The position numbers were made by a program, and so were the translations under genes. This document shows positions 1 through 8,318 of a stretch of DNA of 64,000 bases, in pieces; the first letter of the stretch is position 1; each line of letters opens with the position of its first letter. The stretch covers positions 2,666,001 to 2,730,000 of the forward strand of contig OY970363.1 of the NCBI GenBank assembly GCA_963718605.1, written 5' to 3'. The notes below the pieces were generated by a model, which had not been told where the DNA came from, did not search any database, and saw only the letters and a program-made list of their open reading frames with translations. The stretch comes from JACCXE01 sp963718605. GTDB taxonomy: Bacteria > Actinomycetota > Acidimicrobiia > Acidimicrobiales > JACCXE01.

Positions 1-521
1 CGGTGGAGGTGGGGGAGAAGGGTGAGTTGTGCAGCAAGGGCTACCTCGTGATGCCCGGTTACTGGAACGACAAGAAGGCGACCGACGCGTCGATCGACGC
101 CGACGGCTGGATGCACACCGGCGACCTCGCCGTCATGGACGAGAACGGCTACTGCAACATCGTCGGCCGGGCCAAGGACATGCTCATCCGGGGCGGCGAG
201 AACATTTACCCGCGTGAGATCGAAGAGGTGTTGTTCACGCACCCCGCGGTGGCCGGCGTCCAGGTGTTCGGTGTGCCCGACGCCAAAATGGGCGAGGAAG
301 TCGCGGCGTGGCTGTCGCTACGCGACGGCCAGTCCGTCACTGAGGACGAGCTGCGCACCTTCTGTCGCGAGCGCCTCGCGCATTTCAAGGTGCCGCGCTA
401 TTGGAAGTTCGTGGACGACTTCCCGATGACGGTCACCGGCAAGGTCCAGAAGTTCAAGATGCGCGACATAGCCGTGGACGAACTCGGCCTCGAAGCCGCC
501 GCCAGCATCGTCACCGCGTGA
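1..521 (+). CDS. acyl-CoA synthetase (AMP-binding), C-terminal part, cut by window edge
   Basis: The frame is open to the left edge, so only the last ~172 residues are present. They contain the C-terminal half of an ANL-superfamily ligase: the hinge region HTGDLAVMDENGY, the GRAKDMLIRGGENIYP motif, and a C-terminal subdomain ending in the TGKVQKFK segment that holds the adenylation lysine. Family members activate a carboxylic acid with ATP to an acyl-adenylate and then an acyl-CoA. The substrate-selecting N-terminal domain lies outside the window, so specificity cannot be judged; a fatty or medium-chain acid is the usual case for this type. The gene is followed at 530 by a 52-bp repeat element. 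Confidence 0.9.
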   Translation, partial: VEVGEKGELCSKGYLVMPGYWNDKKATDASIDADGWMHTGDLAVMDENGYCNIVGRAKDMLIRGGENIYPREIEEVLFTHPAVAGVQVFGVPDAKMGEEVAAWLSLRDGQSVTEDELRTFCRERLAHFKVPRYWKFVDDFPMTVTGKVQKFKMRDIAVDELGLEAAASIVTA

Positions 522-529
522 GAGCGCTT

Positions 530-581
530 CATTCTTGTAACGCTCAGTAGCAAAAACCCCCGAGTTAGGCATACAAGAATG
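530..581. repeat. 52-bp dispersed repeat, copy 1, with 10-bp terminal inverted repeats
   Basis: The element begins CATTCTTGTA and ends with its exact reverse complement TACAAGAATG. Its first 29 bases are identical to the copy at 12586-12637, the last 10 also match, and the middle 13 differ. Both copies are exactly 52 bp. It lies in the gap after the acyl-CoA synthetase stop. The outer ATG of the following reading frame (579) is part of the repeat end, so that gene probably starts at the GTG at 588 instead. Confidence 0.85.
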
Positions 582-587
582 GTCAAT

Positions 588-1079
588 GTGAGCGACAAAC
601 CGGTTCCTGACATCATCACGACGCTGGCGCCGGTGTTGGAGGCGACGGACCCGTCGGACCATCCGTTGCTGATCGCGATGCTCGAGCGCTGGGCGGCCGA
701 GCGTTACCGCGAGTGGGCCGACGCGGTCGGCGACGTCGGGCAGGCCACCGCGCTCACCGCGTGTGCCGAACGCGAGGAAGAAATCGCGACGCGGGTCGAG
801 TCGCTCTACTCCGACGCCGCCGAGGTGCAGGACCGGCTGGCGGCGGCCAACCCGTTGTTGAAGGGCGCGCTGGGCGGTTCATTCACGTGGCGGCCCATCG
901 ACGAGCAGTGGACGCTGCAAGCCGAAGCGGAGCGCATCGGCGCCGGCACGTGGCGCGCGTTCGCCCGCCGGGCCGAGAAGGCGGGCGACGAGGACGCGGT
1001 CGGCGTGTTCGAGCAGTGCGCGCTCATGGAAGAGGCGAGCGCCGAGGTGCTCGAGAACTTCCTGGCTCAGACTCCGTAG
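588..1079 (+). CDS. hypothetical helical protein, 163 aa
   Basis: I do not recognise this protein. It is predicted almost all-helical, rich in Ala and Glu, and has no signal peptide or membrane segment. Several Glu-containing helices, such as AEREEEIATRVESLY and CALMEEASAEVLENF, give it a four-helix-bundle look, so a ferritin-like fold is possible, but I see no clear paired ExxH metal motif. The start is taken as GTG 588 because the ATG at 579 belongs to the 52-bp repeat. The 3' end overlaps by 13 bp the convergent FkbM-like gene. It reads as coding (strong third-position GC, no internal stop). Confidence 0.65.
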   Translation: MSDKPVPDIITTLAPVLEATDPSDHPLLIAMLERWAAERYREWADAVGDVGQATALTACAEREEEIATRVESLYSDAAEVQDRLAAANPLLKGALGGSFTWRPIDEQWTLQAEAERIGAGTWRAFARRAEKAGDEDAVGVFEQCALMEEASAEVLENFLAQTP

Positions 1080-2026
1080 AGCTCGGCGATCGTCGCTTGC
1101 CGGCCGCTCGGCACTTCGATCAGCGGCATGTCGCGGATGAGCTGCAGCTGTGCCGTGTGCCCCTTCAGGAACGTAAGGCTTCCGTCTCGGGCACGGGCAC
1201 TGCTGAACCTGCTCTCGACCCAAGCGTCGCGCGGCGCAAGTTCGTCGAAGTTGCCCATGCAGTCGTCGCGCACGAAGAACGCGTTGGTGCCGTGGCTCTC
1301 GACTGCGACGAGTCGGTAGCCCTTGCGGTTGGCCACTTCGTTCGTGGCCGCCAATGACGCGCCGAAGTACAGCTTCGAATAGTGCGCGGCGCCGTAGTCG
1401 AAGTCGGGCCGGTACGGCACGGTGACGGCCAGGTCGGGCCCGAAGATCGAGTTGTACTCCATGATCACGATCTTTGGGTTCGTAACCTCAAGCGCTTCCC
1501 ACACCCAATAGTCGGTGCTGTCGATGTCGATCGACAGCAACTCGATCTCCCCGGTAAAGCCGTGTTCGGTGAACAGTTCGTTGATGTTGTCGCGACCTAC
1601 AAACGCGGACACCGCCGCGATGTCGTGACGCCAGAGCAGGTCGGCGCCGCGGATGAACTCCAAATGCTCGTCGCTCGAGTCGAGGATCAGGCCCTTCCAG
1701 TTGTTGTGTTCGAGCAGGAAGCGAGTGTTGGCCTCGGCGAAGTTCTCGACGCCGAACTCAATGAACCGGCCATCGCTCAATCCGAGTCGAGCGATGAGCC
1801 ATTGAATGATGCCGTCCTCGTTGAATTGTGAGAACACTTTGAACTCGGCCTCGCGCGGGCGCAGTTGCTTTGCGGTGGCAGTCACCTCTCGCGCGATCTG
1901 GCTGCCGGTCAGCACTCGCAGTTCGCCGATGCGCTTTTCGAGGCGGTCGATCCGGGCGTTGAGGCGGACCTCGGAGGTGAGCACCGGCGACGCGACGAAG
2001 CCGCGCAGGCGGTCCTTCCAGGTCAT
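1067..2026 (-). CDS. FkbM-like methyltransferase-fold protein, 319 aa
   Basis: After a short coiled N-terminus (residues ~20-55) the protein has the block SQFNEDGIIQWLI followed by FIEFGVENF and WKGLILDSS, then IELLSIDIDSTDYWVW. This is the pattern of a family commonly found in surface-glycan regions and annotated as FkbM-type or hypothetical. It resembles a Rossmann SAM-binding fold, with the acidic VEFG/IEFG strand-loop and the IDID strand. Methylation of a sugar or lipid is an inference; no substrate is visible. It is the last gene of the minus-strand set downstream of the MFS gene (18-bp gap), and its 3' end overlaps the convergent helical protein. Confidence 0.6.
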   Translation of the reverse strand: MTWKDRLRGFVASPVLTSEVRLNARIDRLEKRIGELRVLTGSQIAREVTATAKQLRPREAEFKVFSQFNEDGIIQWLIARLGLSDGRFIEFGVENFAEANTRFLLEHNNWKGLILDSSDEHLEFIRGADLLWRHDIAAVSAFVGRDNINELFTEHGFTGEIELLSIDIDSTDYWVWEALEVTNPKIVIMEYNSIFGPDLAVTVPYRPDFDYGAAHYSKLYFGASLAATNEVANRKGYRLVAVESHGTNAFFVRDDCMGNFDELAPRDAWVESRFSSARARDGSLTFLKGHTAQLQLIRDMPLIEVPSGRQATIAELYGV

Positions 2027-2044
2027 CGCAGGAATCGTAGGCAG

Positions 2045-3251
2045 CTAGAGGCCGCGGGCGGGTTCCAGGAAGCGTGGTCCGTACACGGCGAAGGCGAGAA
2101 ACGCGAGGGCCGACAGCGCGAAGGGTGCCCGCAGGTCGATCGTCTTCGACAGGAACCCACCGAGCGCCGCGCCGATCGGGATCGCTCCCATGCCGAAGAG
2201 TCGGTGGACCGAGTTGACGCGCCCCATCAAGTGATTTGGCGTGATCCGTTGCCTAATCGTGACCGTGAGCACGCGCCAGAACGCGTCGCCCAAGCCGAGC
2301 AGGAACCACATCGCGATCGCAACTGCGGCTGACGACGTGAAGGTGAGGCCCGCCAGGGCGATGGCCCACACCCACATCGACATCACGATCGACCCGCGCG
2401 CGTCGAGCCGGCGCCGCACGGGCTTGATTAGTGACTGGCCGACAACGAGCCCTACGGCCGCGGCGAGAAACAGCGCGGTAAACGTGGCTTTGCCCGCGTG
2501 CAACTTGTCGAACGTGTAGAGCACGAGGACAGACTCAGACGCGAAGTAGAAGACGTTCAGCGTGCCGATCAGCACGGCGAGGCGCCACAACAGCGGAGTG
2601 CTGAACATGTACCGCCAGCCCTCGCGCACGTCGTCGCGCGACGCGCGTCGTGGCCTTCTCGACGCCGTGCACGTCCGGCAGGCGCGCCGCGAGGGCGACG
2701 GAGCCGCCGAACGACACGGCGTCGGCGACGAAGGGAATGGACGAGGAGATGGCGAACAACGCCGATCCGAGCGGCGGGCCGACGAACTGTTCCGTGGCCG
2801 CCTGCGCTGCCATCAAACTGGCGTTGAACTCCTCGAGATCCTCTTTGCCGACGACGACCGGGATAAGCGCCAGTGACGCACACGCGTGCAGCACTTCGCC
2901 GCAGCCGAGCACGAATGCGCTCACGTATAGGACCGGCATCCGCGCGTCGCCCGAGATCACAAGGGCGGCCAGCAACGCGACGACTACGCCGCGCACGATG
3001 TCGGCCGTCACCATCAGGAGTCGTCGGTCAAGCCGGTCGGCGATCGCGCCGAAGGGGAGGGAGAACAGAATCCAGGGCGCCCGGTTCGCCACCGTGACGG
3101 CAGCGATCGCGCCCGGGTCACGCGTCAGCGACGCGGCGAGCAGAGGAAACGCGGTGAGGAACATCCCGTCGCCCGTGGACGAGATGGCGACCTGCCACCA
3201 GAGGCTGCGCCCACCGGGTGCGTAGTTGCGCCGCCGCCGCATGACCTTCAT
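2045..3251 (-). pseudogene. MFS transporter, broken by one frameshift
   Basis: Two minus-strand frames together encode one major-facilitator protein of about 401 residues. The first (from 3251) gives the N-terminal six-helix half with the GAIADRLDRR loop, a typical MFS motif A position. The second (ending 2045) gives the C-terminal half, with RRRLDARGSIVMSM and GRVNSVHRLFGMGAIPIG. The frames join near 2640-2655: one extra base in a CGCG-rich stretch separates ...EKATTR from SRDDVREGW. Without it the length divides exactly by three. The family exports drugs or small metabolites (enterobactin-exporter-like subgroup). A sequence error or a true lesion are both possible. The start may be ATG 3251 or ATG 3242, directly after a strong hairpin. 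Confidence 0.75.
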
Positions 3252-3287
3252 CGTTCCCAGTCTCGCCGGGTGGCGAGACTGGGAACG
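3252..3287. terminator. perfect 16-bp stem hairpin between Liv operon and MFS gene
   Basis: Positions 3252-3267 and 3272-3287 are exact reverse complements (CGTTCCCAGTCTCGCC on the left) with a 4-base loop GGGT. It lies between the stop of the substrate-binding protein (3306) and the MFS start (3251), both on the minus strand. No U-tract follows on either strand, so it is an I-shaped terminator candidate of the kind seen in high-GC actinobacteria. It would end or attenuate the Liv operon. Confidence 0.6.
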
Positions 3288-3305
3288 CGAATTAACGAAG
3301 GTTGC

Positions 3306-4634
3306 TTACGGGGCGAAGACTCCCGTCTTGCCTTCTTGGTCGTACTTGTCGCCGGTGAGTTGCATCGTGTGCGTCGTCGCCGAGTACTTGACGAACTCGA
3401 GCGTCTCGATGCCGTAGGCGTCCTTCTTGCCGTCGAGCTTCACGGGTCCGAACAACAGCGGCGCGTCGTAGTCCGTACTCCACGCCGCGTTCATTGCGTT
3501 CACACGGGTCAGGCCACCATCGGCCGCGGCGGCCCGCTTCAACACGTCGATCGCGGTGCCGGCCTGTACCCACCCGGCGGCGACGGTCGTATCGGAGGGA
3601 TTGACGCCTGCGCCGTACTTCGCGACGTCAGCCTTGTACGCCTTCACGTCCGGGTCGTTCGCCAACGCGGGATCGTTGGGGTCATTGATGCTCGTGAGCA
3701 CCATCACGCCGTTGCCGGCGGGATCGATCGGCTTGAAGAAGGCCGTCGCCGATACGCACGTCGACGAAATGATCGTCTGACCCTTGAAGCCGCCCTTGGC
3801 CAGGCCCGCCATCAGCTTCGGGCAGAACGCGCCCGTGGTGCCACCGATGACGTAGTCAGGCTGCGCGGCCAGGATCGCCGACACCTCGTTGTCGATGTTG
3901 GGGGCAGTGGCTTCATGCAGCTTCGTCTCGACGATGGTCAGCTTGTTCTTCTTCGCCTCCGCCGCGAACGTCGTCTGATACGACTTGCCGAAGTCGTTGT
4001 TGAAGATCAACTCCGCCACTTTGGCGCCGGGCTTCTTGTCGGCGATGTACTCGGCCCACACCTTGGCTTCGGTGTTGTACGCGAGCAGCGCGCCGGTCGT
4101 CCACGGATGGTGGGCCGGATCGCCCCACGCCGGGAAGCCGGTGTTCACGAACAGCTGCGGCGTGCAGGTGTCTTCATGCTTTTTCTGCGCGCCAGCGACA
4201 TTCGGCGTGCCGATTTGGCCGAGGCTCGCGAAGATTTTGTCCTTGTCGATCAGCTCGGTCATGTTGACCACGCCGCGTGCCGGCTCATACGCGTCGTCCT
4301 TGGCCAGCAACTGAATCTGGTGACCGTCAACGCCGCCCGCGGCATTCACCTTGTCGAACTGGATCTTCATGCCCTGCCTGATCGCGTCGAACGCGGCGAG
4401 CGGGCCGGACTGGGGCAGGCTGATACCGATCTTGATCGGCGCACCGGCCGCGAGTGCGGTGGTGGCTTCGGCCGGACACGACGAGCTCGGCACGGCGAAG
4501 GCGCCGCTGCCTCCACTCGTCGTATCCGTCGCGTTGTCGTCTCCGTTGTCACTCTTGGAGTCGCCGCAGGCGCCAGCGACGAGCGCGAGTGCGAGTGCCG
4601 ACAACGTGACCAACTTGAACCTTGATTTCCTCAT
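3306..4634 (-). CDS. Liv-type ABC transporter substrate-binding lipoprotein, 442 aa
   Basis: The N-terminus is a lipoprotein signal (basic start, hydrophobic core, lipobox VAGAC at residues ~19-23), so the protein is anchored outside the membrane. It then has a low-complexity Thr/Ser/Asp spacer and a periplasmic-binding-protein type 1 domain beginning IKIGISLPQSGPLAAFD, with GVDGHQIQLLAKDD typical of the LivJ/branched-chain amino acid binding family. The true ligand in actinobacteria may be amino acids, amides or aromatic/organic acids and cannot be read from sequence. Its ATG overlaps the livM stop (ATGA). It is the last transporter gene of the operon that starts with livG at 8190. Confidence 0.9.
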   Translation of the reverse strand: MRKSRFKLVTLSALALALVAGACGDSKSDNGDDNATDTTSGGSGAFAVPSSSCPAEATTALAAGAPIKIGISLPQSGPLAAFDAIRQGMKIQFDKVNAAGGVDGHQIQLLAKDDAYEPARGVVNMTELIDKDKIFASLGQIGTPNVAGAQKKHEDTCTPQLFVNTGFPAWGDPAHHPWTTGALLAYNTEAKVWAEYIADKKPGAKVAELIFNNDFGKSYQTTFAAEAKKNKLTIVETKLHEATAPNIDNEVSAILAAQPDYVIGGTTGAFCPKLMAGLAKGGFKGQTIISSTCVSATAFFKPIDPAGNGVMVLTSINDPNDPALANDPDVKAYKADVAKYGAGVNPSDTTVAAGWVQAGTAIDVLKRAAAADGGLTRVNAMNAAWSTDYDAPLLFGPVKLDGKKDAYGIETLEFVKYSATTHTMQLTGDKYDQEGKTGVFAP

Positions 4635-5764
4635 GCAGTTCCCTTCGCTTCGGTCGGAGCCCGCACCACGACCAAGTCGCCTGCTGCGGGTGATTCGCCA
4701 CCGCTAGGTGGCGTCGTCGGAGCCTGAGGAGTGATCCGCACGAGGCGGCTCCGCAGATTCCGGACGAACGAGATGATGCCGCCAGGCATCACAAACATTG
4801 CCGCGATCAGCAGCGCGCCGTACAACACGTTGGCGAGCAGTCCGCTGTCCACGGGGTCGAAGAACAAGAACGACTTATTGCCGGCCCAGCTCGCCGAGTA
4901 ATAGGGCAGGAAGACCATCGTCAGGCCGCCGACGAAGCTGCCCGAGATCGTGGCCAGGCCGCCCAGCACGAGGCCGGTGATCAACTGGAAGGCAAGGGCG
5001 AAGCCAACCGACTCGGGGCTGACGATCGGGATGACCATCGTGAACAGCGCGCCCGCGACCGCGCCGTACGCCGCGCTCACGGCGAAGGCGCCCGTCTTCC
5101 ATTGCGAGAGGCTGATGCCGCTCGTCACGGCGCCGATGGGGTTGTCGCGCAGCGCGACGATCGCGCGCCCGACGCGGCTACGGACCATGTTCGACGCGAG
5201 CAGGAACATCACCGCACCGATCGCGGCGACCACGAGGAACTCCCACGCCTCGTTGGAGACGTCGAGGCTGAACCAGCCCGGCTTCTGCCAGTCGATCGAA
5301 ACGGGTTTGCCGTTCGACCCGCCGGTGATGGTGTTGAGCGCATCCATCTTCACGATGACGGGGAACACGGCCGCGATGGCCAATGTCACCAGCGCGAGGT
5401 AGAGCCCCTGAATCCGAAGCGCCGGCAGGCCGACGAGGAACCCGATCACGAGGCCGAGGAGCGCGGCGATCGGAATGGTGGCGAGGAACGGCCAGCCTTT
5501 GTCGGCGACGAGGTACGCGGTTGTGTACGCGCCGATGCCGAAGAAGGCGCTGTGCCCGAGGGAGATCTGTCCCGAGTAGCCGGTGACGATGTTGATGCCG
5601 AGGATCGCGACCGCGTAGGCGACGACCTTCGAGAAGTTCAACAGTTGGTAGGACGGCTGGGAGGTCGCGACGAACAACGTGGCCCCGACGATGAGGCCGT
5701 AGCCCACGAGTTGCCACACGCGGTGGGCCCGCGAGTGCCGTGCAATGTCGATCGGAAGGTTCAT
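4631..5764 (-). CDS. livM: Liv-type ABC transporter permease LivM, 377 aa
   Basis: Integral membrane permease with about nine hydrophobic segments. The signature TGYSGQISLGHSAFFGIGAY (residues ~62-81) is the LivM motif, and ALRIQGLYLALVTLAIA is the conserved cytoplasmic-loop and helix block that contacts the ATPases. The C-terminal ~40 residues form a polar, Pro-rich cytoplasmic tail. It pairs with LivH to form the channel. The start ATG overlaps the livH stop and its own stop overlaps the start of the substrate-binding protein, so translation is probably coupled. Confidence 0.92.
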   Translation of the reverse strand: MNLPIDIARHSRAHRVWQLVGYGLIVGATLFVATSQPSYQLLNFSKVVAYAVAILGINIVTGYSGQISLGHSAFFGIGAYTTAYLVADKGWPFLATIPIAALLGLVIGFLVGLPALRIQGLYLALVTLAIAAVFPVIVKMDALNTITGGSNGKPVSIDWQKPGWFSLDVSNEAWEFLVVAAIGAVMFLLASNMVRSRVGRAIVALRDNPIGAVTSGISLSQWKTGAFAVSAAYGAVAGALFTMVIPIVSPESVGFALAFQLITGLVLGGLATISGSFVGGLTMVFLPYYSASWAGNKSFLFFDPVDSGLLANVLYGALLIAAMFVMPGGIISFVRNLRSRLVRITPQAPTTPPSGGESPAAGDLVVVRAPTEAKGTA

Positions 5765-6702
5765 ACGCGCAACACCCGCCTTGAACCGAACAAGCCTTGG
5801 GGCCGCACCAGCAGCACGGCGAGAATGATCACGAGCGCCATCGCCAGGCTGAGCTCAGAGCCCACGAACGTGAAGAGGTTCGGCAGCAATGCCTCGGCCA
5901 AGCCGACGACCAGCCCACCCACAACGGCGCCGCGGATGCTGTCGAATCCACCGAGCGCCGCGGCCGCAAACCCGTAGATCAGCACGGACCCCATCAAGTT
6001 GAAATCGAGAATGCCCGAGGACTGCGAGACCAGGACGCCACCGAGCGCGCCGATGCCGGTTGAAAGCGCCCAGCCCAGCATCAGCATCCGCGATACCGGG
6101 ACGCCGACGAGCTGTGCCGACTCGCGGTTCGCGGCGACCGCGCGGTAGCCCAAGCCCAGTTTCGTCTTGGTCATCAGGAGGCTGATGCCGATGACCACGC
6201 CGATCAGCACAACCCACGTCCCGATCGCGTCGTACCCGATTGAAAATTGCGGCGGGCCTTTCAACACGGTGATCTGGTCGTCGATGCCGCCGGGGAACGG
6301 ACTGAGAGCGGACTTGGGCTGCGTGCCCCAAATCACGGCCGTGAGCGCGTTCAACAACAGGAACAACCCGAGGGTGACGATGACCACGGCCAAGCCGCTG
6401 CGGGATTCGACGGGACGAATCAGGAACCGTTCGACGAGCCCGCCGCCGATCATCGACAACACGATGACGATCGGGATCGCGATCCAAATGTTGACGTGGT
6501 GCTCGACGCTGATGACGTAGACGATGAACGCGGAGAACGTCGCGAGCTCGCCTTGGGCGAAGTTCAAGTGTCCGGTGGTCTTGTAGATGATCACCACGGT
6601 TAACGCCATCGCCGCATAGATCGCGCCGTTGGAGAGTCCGTTGGCCACGAGCTGCAGGAAGAAGGCCCATGAGAAGAACGAGCTGTTGATGAGCGCGATC
6701 AC
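5761..6702 (-). CDS. livH: Liv-type ABC transporter permease LivH, 313 aa
   Basis: Permease of the LivH family: the N-terminal LVANGLSNGAIYAAMALTVV and GHLNFAQGELATFSAF blocks and the C-terminal LLVRPQGLFG are diagnostic. The frame is open upstream to 6903, but that part lies inside livF and is Arg/Pro-rich shadow. I place the start at GTG 6702, 13 bp after the livF stop, because the protein then begins a few residues before the first membrane helix. About eight membrane helices. It partners LivM. Confidence 0.9.
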   Translation of the reverse strand: MIALINSSFFSWAFFLQLVANGLSNGAIYAAMALTVVIIYKTTGHLNFAQGELATFSAFIVYVISVEHHVNIWIAIPIVIVLSMIGGGLVERFLIRPVESRSGLAVVIVTLGLFLLLNALTAVIWGTQPKSALSPFPGGIDDQITVLKGPPQFSIGYDAIGTWVVLIGVVIGISLLMTKTKLGLGYRAVAANRESAQLVGVPVSRMLMLGWALSTGIGALGGVLVSQSSGILDFNLMGSVLIYGFAAAALGGFDSIRGAVVGGLVVGLAEALLPNLFTFVGSELSLAMALVIILAVLLVRPQGLFGSRRVLRV

Positions 6703-6715
6703 GCCGAGACCCCCA

Positions 6716-7426
6716 TCAGAACCCCAAGTAGGCGCGGCGCACGCTGTCGTCGGCGGCCAACTCCGACGCAGGTCCGGCGAGTGCAACTTCGCCAGCTTCC
6801 AACACGTAGGCGTACGAGGCCACGTCCAGCGCCAAGTTCGCGTTTTGCTCGACGATGAACATCGTGGTGCCGACGGTCTGGTTGATCTCGACCAGCCTTT
6901 CAAAGAGCCCGCGGGTTATCAGGGGGGCGAGGCCCAACGACGGCTCGTCGAGCAGCAGCAGACGGGGTTGGCTCATCAGCGCACGCGCCACCGCCAACAT
7001 TTGCTGCTCGCCGCCCGACAGCGTGCCCGCATGCTGCGTCCGGCGTTCGCCGAGGACGGGGAACACCTCGTACCAGTGCGCCACGTCCTGCTTCACTTTG
7101 GACGGGTCGTTCCGCAGATACGCGCCCACCTCGAGGTTCTCCTCGACGGTGAGCTCGTTGAACGTGCCGCGGCCTTGCGGCACGTGCGCGATGCCGAGCG
7201 CACACACGCGGTCTGCCGTGAGACCGATGAGCGACTTGCCGTCCATTGTCACCTGGCCCGACGCCGGCAGCATCCCCGACAGCGCGCGCAGCGTCGTGGT
7301 CTTGCCGGCGCCGTTTGCACCGAGCAAGACGACGATGTCGTGTTCGGGAATTGCGAAGTCCACGCCGTGCAGGACGGGCACCGGCCCGTACGAGGCGCGC
7401 AGCCCGACGGCGTCCAGTAGCGCCAC
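6716..7426 (-). CDS. livF: Liv-type ABC transporter ATP-binding protein LivF, 236 aa
   Basis: Complete ABC ATPase: Walker A GANGAGKTT (residues ~33-41), signature LSGGEQQMLAVARAL, Walker B LLLLDEPSLGL and switch His in VEQNANLAL. The block HVPQGRGTFNELTVEENL is characteristic of LivF. Length is normal for the family. The GTG start overlaps the livG stop (TAGTG), so the two ATPases are translationally coupled. Confidence 0.93.
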   Translation of the reverse strand: MALLDAVGLRASYGPVPVLHGVDFAIPEHDIVVLLGANGAGKTTTLRALSGMLPASGQVTMDGKSLIGLTADRVCALGIAHVPQGRGTFNELTVEENLEVGAYLRNDPSKVKQDVAHWYEVFPVLGERRTQHAGTLSGGEQQMLAVARALMSQPRLLLLDEPSLGLAPLITRGLFERLVEINQTVGTTMFIVEQNANLALDVASYAYVLEAGEVALAGPASELAADDSVRRAYLGF

Positions 7427-8190
7427 TACGCGGTGGCTCCGAGGTAAGCCTCGACCACCGCGGGATCACGGCTGATGACGCTGGGCGTGCCTTCGGCAAG
7501 TTTCTGCCCGAAGTTGAGCACGACGACGTTGTCCGAGATACCCATCACCATCTGCATGTGGTGCTCGACCAGTAGAAGGGTGACCTGCCGCGAGTCGCGG
7601 ATGTGGCGCAGGGTCTCCGCCAGTTGATCGACTTCGCTGTGGGTGAGGCCGCTCGCCGGTTCGTCGAGCATCAGCAGCTTCGGCTGGCCGACCAACGCGC
7701 GGGCCAACTCGATGCGCTTCATCGTTCCGTACGGCAGGCCCGTCGGTGGCTGCAACGCAACGGCGCCCAGGCCCAACTCGTCCAGCGTTTGGAATGCGAG
7801 ATGTTCGAGTTCGGAGTCCTCGCGGCGCACGCCCAAGCGGAGCGCGCCGGTGATCCAGTTGGTGTGGCCGCGCGTGTGCGCGCCGACCATCACGTTTTGC
7901 AACACGGTCAGCGAGGGAAACAGCGCCAGATTTTGGAAGGTGCGGGCGATGCCGAGCGCGGCGATGCGATGCGGCGCGACGGTCAGCAAGTCTTTGCCGT
8001 CGAACCGGACGTGACCCGTCGTCGGCTCGTACAGGCGGCTGAGAACGTTGAACAGCGTTGTCTTGCCCGCGCCATTCGGCCCGATGAGTGCGCAGATCTC
8101 ACCCTCGCGGATGGTGAACGTCAGATTGTCGAGCGCGATGATTCCCGCGAAGCGCACACCGACCTCGCGCACCTCGAGTAGATCTGCCAT
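7426..8190 (-). CDS. livG: Liv-type ABC transporter ATP-binding protein LivG, 254 aa
   Basis: ABC ATPase of the LivG subfamily: Walker A GPNGAGKTTLFN, the LivG-typical GIARTFQNLALFPSLTVLQNV, Walker B LLMLDEPASGL, and LLVEHHMQMVMGISD. The signature is the divergent LPYGTMKRIELARAL. The start is set at ATG 8190, preceded by an AAGGAG ribosome site about 10 bp upstream; the frame continues to 8316, but that extension lies in the promoter region facing the sulfatase. It is the first gene of the five-gene minus-strand operon. Confidence 0.92.
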   Translation of the reverse strand: MADLLEVREVGVRFAGIIALDNLTFTIREGEICALIGPNGAGKTTLFNVLSRLYEPTTGHVRFDGKDLLTVAPHRIAALGIARTFQNLALFPSLTVLQNVMVGAHTRGHTNWITGALRLGVRREDSELEHLAFQTLDELGLGAVALQPPTGLPYGTMKRIELARALVGQPKLLMLDEPASGLTHSEVDQLAETLRHIRDSRQVTLLLVEHHMQMVMGISDNVVVLNFGQKLAEGTPSVISRDPAVVEAYLGATA

Positions 8191-8234
8191 CCACTCCGTC
8201 TCCTTGTAGTCACCCGGTCGACTTCGGATCCCCC

Positions 8235-8271
8235 CGTTGCAGACCTGAACGGGGACAGTACCGCTGCAACG
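8235..8271. promoter_or_regulatory. 8-bp perfect inverted repeat in the livG / sulfatase divergent promoter region
   Basis: CGTTGCAG at 8235-8242 and CTGCAACG at 8264-8271 are exact reverse complements with 21 bases between them. They sit in the 128-bp gap between the divergent livG and sulfatase starts, so a regulator bound here could control both. No regulator gene lies directly next to it. The motif may be chance at this arm length. Confidence 0.3.
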
Positions 8272-8318
8272 CAGGGTTAAGACGGAAAAGTCGCCGGCCG
8301 TCGATAAAGATCGCATTG

